Of a stretch of DNA of 64,000 bases, positions 1-9,164 are shown in pieces (the first letter of the stretch is position 1; each line of letters opens with the position of its first letter). The position numbers and the translations under genes were made by a program. This stretch comes from Vibrio plantisponsor. Its GTDB lineage: Bacteria > Pseudomonadota > Gammaproteobacteria > Enterobacterales > Vibrionaceae. Below the pieces are notes generated by a model, which worked only from the letters and a program-made list of their open reading frames with translations, was not told the origin of the DNA and made no database searches. Location: the NCBI RefSeq assembly GCF_013041605.1, contig NZ_JABEQC010000013.1, positions 1-64,000 on the forward strand. Reading direction: 5' to 3'.

Positions 1-1839
1 AACGGAGAGGAGGTTCAGCAGGTCAACGGCATCGTTCGAAGTTTCAGCCAAGGTGACACTGGGCACTCGCACTCTTACTATTCCGTCACGCTAGTTCCCT
101 CATTAGAGCGTTTGTCGCTGCGCCAGAATTGCAGGATTTTTCAGTTAAAAACCGTTCCTGAAATCATCACCCTGTTATTGAATGAAATGGGCATCAGTGA
201 TGTTGTCTTTACCTTGAAACAACCCAAAAAGAAGCGTGAGTTTTGTGTTCAATACCGTGAAAATGACTTGGCTTTCGTGCAAAGACTCGCAGCAGAAGAA
301 GGCATCGTTTACCACTTCGCCCATAAAGATGGTAAACACACGTTATTTTTTAACGATGACAGCAATACTCAACCAAAGCTCAATACGCCAATTCCTTACA
401 ATGCTGCCGCTGGTGGGACGGCGGATTCCACCTACGTTTTTTCTCTCATCAAGAGCACTCAATCCGATGTTTCTGAGGTTCAGCTTTCTGACTATAGCTT
501 CAAAAAGCCCGATTATCTGTTCAGCCAAACTAGCGCTGGCACTGAAATGGATGACCGACAAAGATACGAACACTTTGATTTTCCGGGACGATTCAAAGAC
601 AACGAAAACGGCAAAGCTTACAGCCAAGCTCGATTAAGCTTTTTGCGCAGAGAAGCGAAGACAGCAATTGCGAAAAGCAACGAGCCAGCCCTTCAAGCGG
701 GATATAAATTTGATTTAGAAGAGCATCTGGATGACACCAATAATCGAGATTGGCTGGTGGTTTATGCTCAACATTCCGCAACCCAGCCACAAGCACTAGA
801 AGAAGCTGGTGGACATGGCGCGACCACATACTCAAACCAACTCAAACTGATTCCTGCACACATACACTGGCAAGCTACGCCAATGGCGAAACCTCAAGTG
901 GACGGCCCCTGTATTGCCACCGTCGTCGGGCCTGAAGGCGAAGAGATTTTCTGTGATGAACACGGACGTGTAAAACTTCACTTCCCATGGGACAGATACT
1001 CCAAAGGAGACGAACACAGTTCTTGTTGGGTTCGAGTATCGCAAAGCTGGGCTGGAAGCCAATACGGTGTCATAGCGGTTCCACGCATAGGCCATGAAGT
1101 GATTGTCTCTTTCTTAAATGGCGACCCTGACCAACCTATCGTGACAGGGCGTACCTATCACGCAACAAACACCCCACCCTACTTGCTGCCGGAGAACAAA
1201 ACCAAAACCGTTATCCGCACTGAAACCCATAAAGGGACAGGATTCAACGAGCTCAGTTTTGAAGACCAAGCCAACCAGGAAAAAATCTATCTTCATGCTC
1301 AAAAAGATTATGAAGCCGATGTTCTCAATGATCATTCAACCCACATAAAACACGACAAGCACTTAACGGTAGATAACGACCAATTTAGCTATATCAAAAA
1401 CAACCAGCACACCACTGTAAACGGAGAAAGACGCTTAAAGGTCGGGAAAGACTTCACCCAAATAATATACGGTAACCATCACCATAAAGTGGGTAGCCTG
1501 TATGCCACTATCGCAGGAAGTGAAATTCACTTACAAAGTGGCAGCAAAATAGTCATTGAAGCAGGAGCAGAAATCACATTTAAAGCCGCTGGTAGTTTCG
1601 TCAAAATAGACGCTTCTGGTGTCAGTATCGTAGGCTCAGCCATCAACCTGAATTCCGGCGGTCGTGCAGGTAAAGGAAGCGGATATCAAGGTCAGCATCC
1701 CATACTTCCGAATGGTGTTGAAAACCGACAGCCTCCAACACAAGGCTCCAGCCAAGTCTCGTATCAGCAACTTATGAACGCGGAAAATAATCACGTACCG
1801 GCAGTTAAAACATGCCCGCTAGTAAAAGAGAATAACTGA
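1..1839 (+). CDS. vgrG: Type VI secretion spike protein VgrG (5' end outside window)
   Basis: Trimeric spike at the tip of the T6SS tube that carries effectors into target cells. The reading frame is open from base 1 (residues NGEEVQQVNGIVRSF onward), so the gene begins before the window; the TTG at 112 is only an internal codon. The visible part covers the gp27-like fold, the gp5/OB region (HGRVKLHFPWDRYSKGDEHSSCWVR type signature, here around codons 320-345 of the visible frame) and the repetitive beta-helix needle (ITFKAAGSFVKIDASGV). The tail ends shortly after a Gly/Ser-rich stretch, so there is no large C-terminal effector domain. The stop overlaps the next start by one base (TGATG), which points to translational coupling with the DUF4123 adaptor and the lipase. 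The call is secure; which T6SS cluster it serves cannot be seen. Confidence 0.95.
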   Translation, partial: NGEEVQQVNGIVRSFSQGDTGHSHSYYSVTLVPSLERLSLRQNCRIFQLKTVPEIITLLLNEMGISDVVFTLKQPKKKREFCVQYRENDLAFVQRLAAEEGIVYHFAHKDGKHTLFFNDDSNTQPKLNTPIPYNAAAGGTADSTYVFSLIKSTQSDVSEVQLSDYSFKKPDYLFSQTSAGTEMDDRQRYEHFDFPGRFKDNENGKAYSQARLSFLRREAKTAIAKSNEPALQAGYKFDLEEHLDDTNNRDWLVVYAQHSATQPQALEEAGGHGATTYSNQLKLIPAHIHWQATPMAKPQVDGPCIATVVGPEGEEIFCDEHGRVKLHFPWDRYSKGDEHSSCWVRVSQSWAGSQYGVIAVPRIGHEVIVSFLNGDPDQPIVTGRTYHATNTPPYLLPENKTKTVIRTETHKGTGFNELSFEDQANQEKIYLHAQKDYEADVLNDHSTHIKHDKHLTVDNDQFSYIKNNQHTTVNGERRLKVGKDFTQIIYGNHHHKVGSLYATIAGSEIHLQSGSKIVIEAGAEITFKAAGSFVKIDASGVSIVGSAINLNSGGRAGKGSGYQGQHPILPNGVENRQPPTQGSSQVSYQQLMNAENNHVPAVKTCPLVKENN

Positions 1840-2615
1840 TGAAAGAGTGGATATTAAATCATGCAAATCACGTCTACTGGTTGGTTACCGCTGATCTATT
1901 TAAAAAAGCACTCAATGAAAACATGCCTATAGATGAGGCCATTCCCCTGTTCTGCCTCAATACATTCAAAGACTTGATGTCGCTGTCACCTTGGCTTGTA
2001 CCTGCTGAATCGTTAACAGTTCTAGATGAAAAACTTATTCAACAAGGATTACTGCTGAAATCTGATTACCCTACAAATGAAGTGTTGAACCATCTGCGCA
2101 GCCTGCTGCTTGCGGGCTTAGACGGTGAAGAGGTTCTTTTTAGATTTTATGACCCTATGGTCATTGCGCCCATGTTAAATCTGATGCAAGAGTCAGAAAA
2201 ATACCTTTTTATGGGAAACATTAAAACGTTACGGTATTGCCATCTCGAAACCACCATCACGTTGAACAATCCGCTACATGATTGCCATAAACAACATGAA
2301 GAACCTTGGTGGGTTATTCAACCTGAGCATTTAGTGAATTCCTATGACCTAGATATTCATTGCCAGATTTTAGATAGACGTTTTTGGAATGTCATACCCG
2401 AAGTCATTGAGGCTAACGTTACTTCCAATATCATCATTAAAGACGCACTTATCTATGCATCAAATCAGCAGTGGTCTAGTGATGACGCTGAACTCTATGC
2501 TCTTTCGCGACTGCTTGAGACAAGCAACGCTTCTATCGCAGACATAACCCAAAAATTCCACTTATCCAGCATTGAGACTACCGCATTAGTAAAATTTAGT
2601 GAGGTTAGAACATGA
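1839..2615 (+). CDS. DUF4123 T6SS effector adaptor/chaperone
   Basis: A 258-residue soluble protein without signal peptide or membrane segment. The N-terminal half (HVYWLVTADLFKKAL, then SPWLVPA, then VLFRFYDPMVIAPML) has the pattern of DUF4123 (Tap-1/TEC) adaptors, which bind a specific effector and load it onto the cognate VgrG. Its position between vgrG and a lipase effector, with a 1-base overlap upstream and a 4-base ATGA overlap downstream, is the usual order for such adaptors. Family and context support the role; the partner specificity (the lipase at 2612-4708) is inferred from gene order. Confidence 0.85.
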   Translation: MKEWILNHANHVYWLVTADLFKKALNENMPIDEAIPLFCLNTFKDLMSLSPWLVPAESLTVLDEKLIQQGLLLKSDYPTNEVLNHLRSLLLAGLDGEEVLFRFYDPMVIAPMLNLMQESEKYLFMGNIKTLRYCHLETTITLNNPLHDCHKQHEEPWWVIQPEHLVNSYDLDIHCQILDRRFWNVIPEVIEANVTSNIIIKDALIYASNQQWSSDDAELYALSRLLETSNASIADITQKFHLSSIETTALVKFSEVRT

Positions 2616-4708
2616 GTACACTGGGCGTTAACAGTTGTTGCCTCAGTTGCGAACAATATAAAGACTGGATAGAAATTGTGATTCGTGATGAACACAATAA
2701 GCCCTTCCCAAACATAAAAGGCATCCTCACAGGTGCTTGTGGTGCTACTTATCCAATCACTGTTGGAGAACAGCCAATCTTTTTAAAATCATTAGCTTCA
2801 GGTCGTGTGTCCATAACACTAGAAAACGATTTGTGGCTAGAAGCGACTCAAAGCCGTTTACCAGCAGAAGAGAAAAACAAAGGTATAAAGGATTGGCTAA
2901 GTTTACATCCACATGGTTACAACCAAAGTGCTTGGAAGAGTCAAAACTTAACTTTGGGAGACTTCATTCAACTAGAACCAAATCAAGAAATCCCTAAACG
3001 TCACCTCGCAAATGCATGTGAAACACCAAATATTGTCACAGGCAAGAGTCACTATATAGCCATTCAAGGGTGTCGATATATCACTTTACGTCTGGGAGTG
3101 TTTTTTGATGGCACAGCAAACAACACCTACAGTGCCAAATGGGGCAAAAAGCAACTCGATAAACATGTGAATCTTTGGAAAGCATCGTATGAGGCTTCAC
3201 ACGCCATACTACGTGACAAGGGGATATTTAAGGAACAACTATCGGCCGTAGAGCTAATAGATAAATGTTTTGAATACCCTCCAGAAATAGAAAAACTTGA
3301 ATGTGCTAGCGCAAAAAACGAACTCACCAATATTCAAAAGCTATTTGATTTATACAGAAATAATGAATTCAGTAATAACAAAGATGCTTACTATCATGCT
3401 CAATACATAACAGGTATTGGCACAGGAAACAGTACAGAGATAGCTCCTGCTGATGAAGATCAAGCACGCGGTCAAGGCATGGGTATAGGTAAATACGGAG
3501 TCTTGGAGAAAGTTAAAACTGGTATAGAACAAATCTGTAGTCAAATGGAACAAATCATTCTAAATGTAGAAAGAAAGTACGCGCTAGATGGGTTTCATAA
3601 AGTTGAGTTCGATGTTTTCGGATTCAGTCGAGGCGCTGCGGCGGCAAGACACTTTATAAACGACGTTCTAGATTCTACTGAGGGCTTATTCCAGAAATCG
3701 TTTTCCGCAACATGTAAATCATACAAGCTCGATATGACTCATAATTTCGACTGGAATAGTAACGAACATTGCTGCATTGCCTTTGCGGGATTGTTTGATA
3801 CCGTCGCGGCTGTGGCAAACTTTTGGGAGCTGGACTTTTCGGCACATGATAATGATAACGGCCCTATCAAACTATGGTTAAATCCCGACCGCGTAGCGAA
3901 AGCCGTTCATCTGGTAGCTAGTAGCCATACTGAATACCGCCACAACTTCAGTGTTAACTTATTAAATAAAGCACCGCACTTTGATGAATTAGTGGTACCG
4001 GGCGCACATTCAGATATAGGGGGAGGTTACCATTCTAGACAAGCGTTTAGTGATAAAAGCTACTTACTTCCGTTACTCGAAAACCAATTAATTAAGTCGA
4101 TCTCAAAAGACAATATTCCCCGCTTTGAGGAAACACGCATAGTTAATTCAATGCTATCCCGGCTAGAAAAATCAAAGCAATTCGACCAGTCACATGGCTG
4201 GAGTAAAGACAGCTATCTTATACCTAAACATAAAATTCGTTTTGCAGCCAAAGACAATAAGTATGCAGAAGCGAGGTTACTGTATCGCAACTGTACAGAA
4301 GGCGATTTATCTCGTTTGTACTTAAGAGTGATGTTCGGACTTGCTGAACACGCAGGAGTACCTATGAATGACAGAGATGAAACTACTGATGTTTGGAATT
4401 GTACTGAAAGCTTACTTGGTCGACATCTCTACTATCCTATTTCAGAAAAAATGTCGTCTAAACACGAGTCAAGTCAGAGCTTCACTTTTAATACTTACTG
4501 CCAAAAGATCTTGGAGTTAGCAAAAAAAGGACAGATTGAGAAATTGCGCAATGAATTCTCTCAGACTGACCTAACAAAAACATTTCGTTCGTTAAACCTT
4601 GTACACCATTCATCAGATGAAAGTATTAGTAGCGGCGTTATCAAGCCATTCAAGCCCAACTTAGTTGGTAACAGTTATATGCGTGAGGAATATGATTGTG
4701 AACGTTAG
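2612..4708 (+). CDS. T6SS phospholipase effector, DUF2235/Tle1-like
   Basis: A 698-residue alpha/beta-hydrolase of the DUF2235 family, to which T6SS Tle1 phospholipases belong. The hallmark LGVFFDGTANN opens the catalytic domain (about residue 165). The nucleophile elbow GFSRGAAAARHF places the likely catalytic serine at residue 339, FDTVAAV gives a candidate acid at Asp396, and GAHSDIGGGY gives a candidate His466. About 150 residues precede the catalytic domain and the last 150 show no recognisable domain. There is no signal peptide, as expected for a T6SS cargo. It would hydrolyse phospholipids in the target cell envelope. The ATGA overlap with the adaptor gene and the lipoprotein gene that follows fit an effector-immunity pair. 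Family call is strong; exact lipid specificity is unknown. Confidence 0.88.
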   Translation: MSTLGVNSCCLSCEQYKDWIEIVIRDEHNKPFPNIKGILTGACGATYPITVGEQPIFLKSLASGRVSITLENDLWLEATQSRLPAEEKNKGIKDWLSLHPHGYNQSAWKSQNLTLGDFIQLEPNQEIPKRHLANACETPNIVTGKSHYIAIQGCRYITLRLGVFFDGTANNTYSAKWGKKQLDKHVNLWKASYEASHAILRDKGIFKEQLSAVELIDKCFEYPPEIEKLECASAKNELTNIQKLFDLYRNNEFSNNKDAYYHAQYITGIGTGNSTEIAPADEDQARGQGMGIGKYGVLEKVKTGIEQICSQMEQIILNVERKYALDGFHKVEFDVFGFSRGAAAARHFINDVLDSTEGLFQKSFSATCKSYKLDMTHNFDWNSNEHCCIAFAGLFDTVAAVANFWELDFSAHDNDNGPIKLWLNPDRVAKAVHLVASSHTEYRHNFSVNLLNKAPHFDELVVPGAHSDIGGGYHSRQAFSDKSYLLPLLENQLIKSISKDNIPRFEETRIVNSMLSRLEKSKQFDQSHGWSKDSYLIPKHKIRFAAKDNKYAEARLLYRNCTEGDLSRLYLRVMFGLAEHAGVPMNDRDETTDVWNCTESLLGRHLYYPISEKMSSKHESSQSFTFNTYCQKILELAKKGQIEKLRNEFSQTDLTKTFRSLNLVHHSSDESISSGVIKPFKPNLVGNSYMREEYDCER

Positions 4709-5453
4709 CTTAAAATGTATATCTCTAATATTAATTGCTTCAAATGTTTCAGCATGTTCAGCCACTGACGACTTCCCTCAAGACGCACGATTCCATCCAT
4801 GGAGAATTGGCGTCGTTATTCCATGGGTCTATGTTTCCGGTGTAACACAAGCTTACGGCATAAATGAGAAAAAAGACTGGACCAGTTTAATGCTTCCATA
4901 TGGTCAGATGCTCAGTGATAGCAGACGAAACATCAATTACATTCGGGAAGATCTGCAACGGCAAGACTATGACGGATATGGAATTGCACTTGGACATTCA
5001 GACTTTACTCCTAACCAAATTGGCTTCGGTTACAAAACTCTGCCAGATGAACTCTATCTATATTGGAACTCAAGTTTCACTAATAGACATTACGCAACCG
5101 TGGTCAAAGTTACACCACAAATAAAAGCCGCCATGAAAAAGCCTTATCCACATCCAAGTTGGCGATTCGAAGGACAAAACTGCTATCAGACTACTTTTAA
5201 GTTCGGATTATTGCCCGATGGACGAGCAAAACTTTGGCTGGAGGGGTGCAATATTTATACGTATGTTGGAGTGTTTGCCCCCGCTCGCTCCGAGTTAAGA
5301 AGTCCAAATTGGACGAAAGAAACGTCAAGTGCTTATCACGCGGCTAAACAGGAAGGTCTAACTATAGAACCAATACCTTGGGAAAAAGTTGACAAAGTCT
5401 GGTACAACGAAAAAAGGGATAAAATGCAAACACTTGAAGAAGCGTTGAAGTAG
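4692..5453 (+). CDS. DUF2931-like lipoprotein, probable immunity protein to the lipase
   Basis: A short lipoprotein signal sequence (hydrophobic ISLILIASN followed by the lipobox VSAC) anchors the product in a membrane facing the periplasm, where a phospholipase effector would act. The body resembles the DUF2931 family, often found next to DUF2235/Tle effectors. The start overlaps the 3' end of the lipase gene by 17 bases. The purine-rich GAGGAA at 4685-4690 lies too close to the ATG at 4692 but is spaced ideally for the in-frame GTG at 4698, so translation may begin there; either start keeps the signal peptide. The immunity role is inferred from context and localisation. Confidence 0.75.
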   Translation: MIVNVSLKCISLILIASNVSACSATDDFPQDARFHPWRIGVVIPWVYVSGVTQAYGINEKKDWTSLMLPYGQMLSDSRRNINYIREDLQRQDYDGYGIALGHSDFTPNQIGFGYKTLPDELYLYWNSSFTNRHYATVVKVTPQIKAAMKKPYPHPSWRFEGQNCYQTTFKFGLLPDGRAKLWLEGCNIYTYVGVFAPARSELRSPNWTKETSSAYHAAKQEGLTIEPIPWEKVDKVWYNEKRDKMQTLEEALK

Positions 5454-5708
5454 ATAATTCAAACGCCTCTTCGTTAATCGGATAGAATGCTCTCTATTCT
5501 TATGTCTCTCTAACAACATTACTTGAATACTCTATAAATCGGTTCGTGTTTAACTCGTTCAACAACTTATCATTGCTCACAATATAATTGTGCGATACCT
5601 TGATGTTGTAAACGTTAATCAGACTTGAAGTCTCAGCTATTGCCGCTAAAACTTCATTGAGAAAATAAGAAACTAAAAGCACTTCAACCGGAATACAAGG
5701 ACAGAATA

Positions 5709-6251
5709 ATGAGCTCAATTTATGATATTGATTTAGTGACAATTGAAGGTAAACAACAAAAACTGGCTGACTTTAAAGGTAAAGCACTGCTGATCGTTAA
5801 CACTGCTTCTGAATGTGGCCTCACACCTCAATATGAAGGTCTAGAAAAGCTTTACCAAGCTGAAAAAGAAAATGGATTGGAAGTTCTTGGCTTCCCATGT
5901 AATCAGTTTGGCGCACAAGAACCAGGTCAAGAGGCAGATATTCAGTCATTTTGCAGCATGCGTTTTGGCGTGACTTTTCCTTTATTTAGCAAAGTCGAAG
6001 TTAACGGTGAAGGTCGTCATCCTCTTTACCAACATCTGTTTTCTGCTCAACCAGAGCGTACTACTGCGCCAGAAAGCGGTTTTGTAGAAAAGCTTAAAGG
6101 CTACGGTATTGAAGCGAAAGAAGGCGATATTCTATGGAACTTTGAAAAGTTTCTTGTAAGCAAAGATGGCGAAGTTATTGGTCATTTTGCTCCAGATATG
6201 ACTCCAGACCACGAAATTCTATCTAAGGCGATTGAAAAAGCCCTCGCATAA
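5709..6251 (+). CDS. btuE: Glutathione peroxidase (BtuE-type)
   Basis: A 180-residue cytoplasmic thiol peroxidase that reduces hydroperoxides with glutathione or thioredoxin. The catalytic Cys36 sits in NTASECGLTPQYEGL, where animal enzymes carry selenocysteine. The other tetrad elements are in FPCNQFGAQEPG (about residues 62-73) and DILWNFEKFLV near residue 140. Length is normal for bacterial Cys-type GPx. The ATG is preceded by AAGGA with 7-base spacing. It stands alone, with a strong hairpin directly behind it. The gene symbol follows the E. coli homologue. Confidence 0.9.
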   Translation: MSSIYDIDLVTIEGKQQKLADFKGKALLIVNTASECGLTPQYEGLEKLYQAEKENGLEVLGFPCNQFGAQEPGQEADIQSFCSMRFGVTFPLFSKVEVNGEGRHPLYQHLFSAQPERTTAPESGFVEKLKGYGIEAKEGDILWNFEKFLVSKDGEVIGHFAPDMTPDHEILSKAIEKALA

Positions 6252-6271
6252 TTTTTCGCCTAACATATAAA

Positions 6272-6297
6272 CCCCCTGAACCATCAAGTTCAGGGGG
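6272..6297. terminator. Hairpin terminator between gpx and EF-hand gene
   Basis: A perfect 10-bp stem (CCCCCTGAAC / GTTCAGGGGG) with a 6-base loop between two convergent genes. T-runs are modest on both sides, so it probably serves both directions. Confidence 0.8.
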
Positions 6298-6309
6298 GCT
6301 GTTTACTAC

Positions 6310-6759
6310 CTAATTCGTTTTATTGCCTTTTCCGTTGCTGTTGTTGTTACCACCACCGTTTTCATTTTTGGATTTATTGCGGTTAGTTTTTTCCTCTTTA
6401 TACATCTTCATTTCGCCCGTCCCGTTACCAGGGTTTGAATAACGACTATGGGCCGCAAATTCTTCTTGGGTAATTACGCCATCTTTGTTCTTATCGAATG
6501 AAGCAAATGCACTGACTGAGTCTCTCTTATTCATTTGTTTTGCATTCGCAGTCGAGTTGTTCCCTTGATTCATTTGCATGGGCATGCTTGAACGATATGT
6601 ATCCAGTTCAGACATACTGATCACACCGTCACCATCGGTGTCTACGCTCTCAAATGATGGCATCATTCGCATTGGTCGAGTATCTGTCTCTTCACTCGCC
6701 AAACTGTTAACAGACAATACGCTCGCACACACTAGTAATCCGACACTTAGTTTGTTCAT
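6310..6759 (-). CDS. Secreted EF-hand calcium-binding protein
   Basis: A small exported protein with two canonical EF-hand loops: DTDGDGVISMSEL near residue 40 and DKNKDGVITQEEF near residue 90. The N-terminus (MNKLSVGLLVCASVLSVNSLAS) is a Sec signal peptide, so it acts in the periplasm or outside. The C-terminus is a low-complexity Asn/Gly/Lys tail. The start at 6759 is chosen over an upstream in-frame Met because it begins the signal peptide and has AGGGA upstream. It likely binds calcium; its partner and purpose are not evident. Confidence 0.75.
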   Translation of the reverse strand: MNKLSVGLLVCASVLSVNSLASEETDTRPMRMMPSFESVDTDGDGVISMSELDTYRSSMPMQMNQGNNSTANAKQMNKRDSVSAFASFDKNKDGVITQEEFAAHSRYSNPGNGTGEMKMYKEEKTNRNKSKNENGGGNNNSNGKGNKTN

Positions 6760-6928
6760 AGTTAGGTCCCTACTCATGACTAAAGACCCTTTAATAATAG
6801 AATAGTTAGCGCTAAATGTAGGGCTCTGGATGAAGTTAATAGCGTTAAAAATAAAGAATGGAAGCAGAGTTTAAAAAGGCCTATGATTTCTCCCAAAACC
6901 AGAGGCCTTAAAGCGAATGAATACTAGA

Positions 6929-7624
6929 TTATTTTGACTCTACAAATTCCAGTTTGGTGCCCGGAAATACCTGAACGATATAGCGGCTCGTTGTATAGAT
7001 GAGAAGAGCAATACCCAACATTTCCAGAGTTTCTTCACAGGTGTAACTCATGGCATAGATGAATGAATCTGTTCCCGATTTCTGCGCGATCACACCACCC
7101 AGCAGTTCGAGCCCTAACGACCCTGATAGGAAAACAACACCAGAGAGCACATATAAACCTAACATGTTTCTTGGCAGATTCAGTAGAAATCTAAAATAAG
7201 CGATACCTAATACAATCGCCAGGATGCCATATGGGATCACCCAAGCGAAATAGAACACGCCCGACGTATGCAAAGTCTCTCTCACTGGGCCAACGAGCAT
7301 TTCATGAAACTCTGATGACTCATCTATTGATAAAAAGATAAAGATAAACGCTAAGCCAAACCAAGGAAAACTAGATTCCTTTCTCACCCGATGCATATAG
7401 CCAACCAACGCAAGTAGACTACTTGCAACAAACATCGCAAATGAAGAATACAAGGTTGGAATGTTCATTTCTGTATCAACATCGACAAGACGAATAAAGC
7501 TCTTAATATGAGGGAAATGCAGATAGAACCGAGCATAAACACCAACCAAGTTGGCAATAACAAGAAGGACGATTATAAATAGAAACGTCAAAAATATAGA
7601 CTTGGGATTTAACTTCACACTCAC
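6929..7624 (-). CDS. Multi-pass membrane protein of unknown function
   Basis: A 231-residue inner-membrane protein with about six hydrophobic segments. Two polar motifs lie at membrane boundaries: SIDESSEFHEMLVGPVRETLH in the middle and SYTCEETLEMLG near the C-terminus. Conserved-looking Asp/Glu/His in such settings could bind metal or a lipid-like substrate, but I recognise no family. The GTG start at 7624 is supported by GGAG 7 bases upstream. Single gene, no operon partner. A perfect palindrome lies about 115 bp upstream. Confidence 0.7.
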   Translation of the reverse strand: MSVKLNPKSIFLTFLFIIVLLVIANLVGVYARFYLHFPHIKSFIRLVDVDTEMNIPTLYSSFAMFVASSLLALVGYMHRVRKESSFPWFGLAFIFIFLSIDESSEFHEMLVGPVRETLHTSGVFYFAWVIPYGILAIVLGIAYFRFLLNLPRNMLGLYVLSGVVFLSGSLGLELLGGVIAQKSGTDSFIYAMSYTCEETLEMLGIALLIYTTSRYIVQVFPGTKLEFVESK

Positions 7625-7738
7625 TGCGGTTCTCCACCTATATGCTGGTTCAATAAGTTAAGTCAGTTCTATTAAATATGTAACCAGACACACATTCTTT
7701 TTCGTGTAGTAATCCTAGCTAACTCATTAATGTACCGT

Positions 7739-7752
7739 CTAGAAATTTCTAG
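7739..7752. promoter_or_regulatory. 14-bp perfect palindrome, possible operator
   Basis: CTAGAAATTTCTAG reads identically on both strands. It lies in the 281-bp AT-rich gap between the unknown membrane-protein gene (reading left) and the 3' end of benE. Function is unproven; such palindromes can arise by chance in AT-rich DNA. Confidence 0.3.
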
Positions 7753-7905
7753 TATTAATTCAATTAATAGCAATATTAAGAATGTAGAACTCTAGAACAA
7801 TCACACACCCGTTACTGCAAAACTCGATAGATCATTTGAGGACAGTTTTTGAATAGTTCTAAATCACTATAAGCTCTCGCAAGCAAAAACCTTTGCAGCA
7901 ATCAT

Positions 7906-9066
7906 CTACACTTTCTTGGCTATAAAGTGTAGATGCAACAGCCCTACAACTAAGCCCCACACCACAGAACCAACCCCAAGGAATGTCACTCCAGACAAGG
8001 TGATCAGAAATGTGTATAGCGCGGATTCACGAATATTTTCTTCTTTAAAAGCCGTCTGAAAACACATCAGTAAGGTACCTAGCAAGGCGAGACCTGCAAG
8101 AATCTGCGTCACTTCTTTAGGCAGAGCTAGGAACGTTGCCACCACCGTGGTCGCCCAAACACCGGCTATCAAATAAAAGATGCCTGCCCAAATCACAGCA
8201 CGATATCTTTGAGCGGGATCTTCATCGACTTCTTTGTTCATACAAATCGCCGCGGATATCGCGGCTAAATTCACGCTAAAGCCGCCTATAGGTGCAAACA
8301 GAATATTGGCTAAACCACTACCAAGAAGCAACGGCTTGACTGGAACTTCATAAGAGTGCGATCTCATCATGGCAATACCGGGTAAGTTTTGAGAAAGCAT
8401 AGTAATGATATAAAGCGGAAAACTCAGGTTGATCATCGCTGCAATACTAAAACTCGGCGTGATCCACTCCGGTCTTGCAAACGTCAGATCAATATTTTGA
8501 TTATCGAATGCACCACTAATCACCGAATAAACAATACCAACAAGTAGCAATATCGCCATAGTGTACTGAGGCAGAAATCGCTTTCCTGCTAAAAACGCGG
8601 CAAACATACAGAAGAAGATAATAGGGTCTGTCATCACTGGGCTAAAGGTTTTCACACAGAACGAAAGCAAGATAGCTCCCAACATCGCAGTCGCCAACTG
8701 CGGAGGGATATTAGCCAGAGCTTTACTCAGTGGAGATATCAGCCCCGTTAATACAATCAATAAGCCAGATATGACAAATGCGCCTAGCACCACTGACACT
8801 TCATATTGTCCTACTGCAGCTACCAGCATAGCCGCTCCCGGCGTTGACCAAGCCGTTAAAATTGGCTTCTTGAAATACCAGGAAAAGGCAATCGAAGTGA
8901 AGCCCATTGCAAGTCCAAGAGCCAGCAACCAACTCTCTATTTGAGAAGAAGTAGCACCTGCGGCCGTTGCAGCTTGAATAATTATCACCACTGAACTGGT
9001 GTAACCCACTAATACTGCGGTAAAGCCTGCCGAAACGTGACTTAAATTAAACATTCCTTTTTGCAT
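7906..9066 (-). CDS. benE: BenE-family benzoate/H+ symporter-like transporter
   Basis: A 386-residue inner-membrane transporter with 11-12 hydrophobic segments and the BenE signature FSWYFKKPILTAWSTPGAAML in the first third. BenE members are proton symporters for benzoate or similar compounds; the actual substrate here is unknown because no benzoate-degradation genes are nearby. The ATG at 9066 (MQKGMF) is preferred over the upstream in-frame codons because AAGGG precedes it with about 7-base spacing and the extra 29 residues are not typical of the family. It diverges from an XRE-cupin regulator, with two matching palindromes in between, so that regulator very likely controls it. Confidence 0.87.
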   Translation of the reverse strand: MQKGMFNLSHVSAGFTAVLVGYTSSVVIIIQAATAAGATSSQIESWLLALGLAMGFTSIAFSWYFKKPILTAWSTPGAAMLVAAVGQYEVSVVLGAFVISGLLIVLTGLISPLSKALANIPPQLATAMLGAILLSFCVKTFSPVMTDPIIFFCMFAAFLAGKRFLPQYTMAILLLVGIVYSVISGAFDNQNIDLTFARPEWITPSFSIAAMINLSFPLYIITMLSQNLPGIAMMRSHSYEVPVKPLLLGSGLANILFAPIGGFSVNLAAISAAICMNKEVDEDPAQRYRAVIWAGIFYLIAGVWATTVVATFLALPKEVTQILAGLALLGTLLMCFQTAFKEENIRESALYTFLITLSGVTFLGVGSVVWGLVVGLLHLHFIAKKV

Positions 9067-9098
9067 TTCATACCCTTTTCCTAGAAATCCTTTTGGTC

Positions 9099-9114
9099 GT
9101 GCGTTATAACGTAC
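9099..9114. promoter_or_regulatory. Operator half of benE/XRE intergenic pair (imperfect)
   Basis: GTGCGTTATAACGTAC, a one-mismatch copy of the perfect palindrome at 9133-9148, lies 33 bp upstream of benE. Centre-to-centre distance is 34 bp, about three helical turns. Confidence 0.7.
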
Positions 9115-9132
9115 GTAGCTGAGAATATCATC

Positions 9133-9148
9133 GTGCGTTATAACGCAC
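9133..9148. promoter_or_regulatory. Perfect palindromic operator in benE/XRE intergenic region
   Basis: GTGCGTTATAACGCAC is a perfect 16-bp palindrome 16 bp upstream of the XRE-cupin start. With its near copy at 9099-9114 it forms a paired site suited to a dimeric HTH repressor controlling both divergent genes. Confidence 0.75.
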
Positions 9149-9164
9149 AACAAGGATTTTATTT

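Noticed and set aside
112-1839. VgrG start at the TTG at 112
   Set aside because: The frame is open to base 1 and encodes VgrG-like sequence upstream of that codon; the gene is truncated by the window edge.
5500-5742. 80-codon open frame on the minus strand before gpx
   Set aside because: Overlaps the gpx start and ribosome site, has no ribosome site of its own and no recognisable features.
7904-7934. Perfect 11-bp inverted repeat at the 3' end of benE
   Set aside because: Overlaps the last codons of benE and has no T-run on either strand, so not called a terminator.
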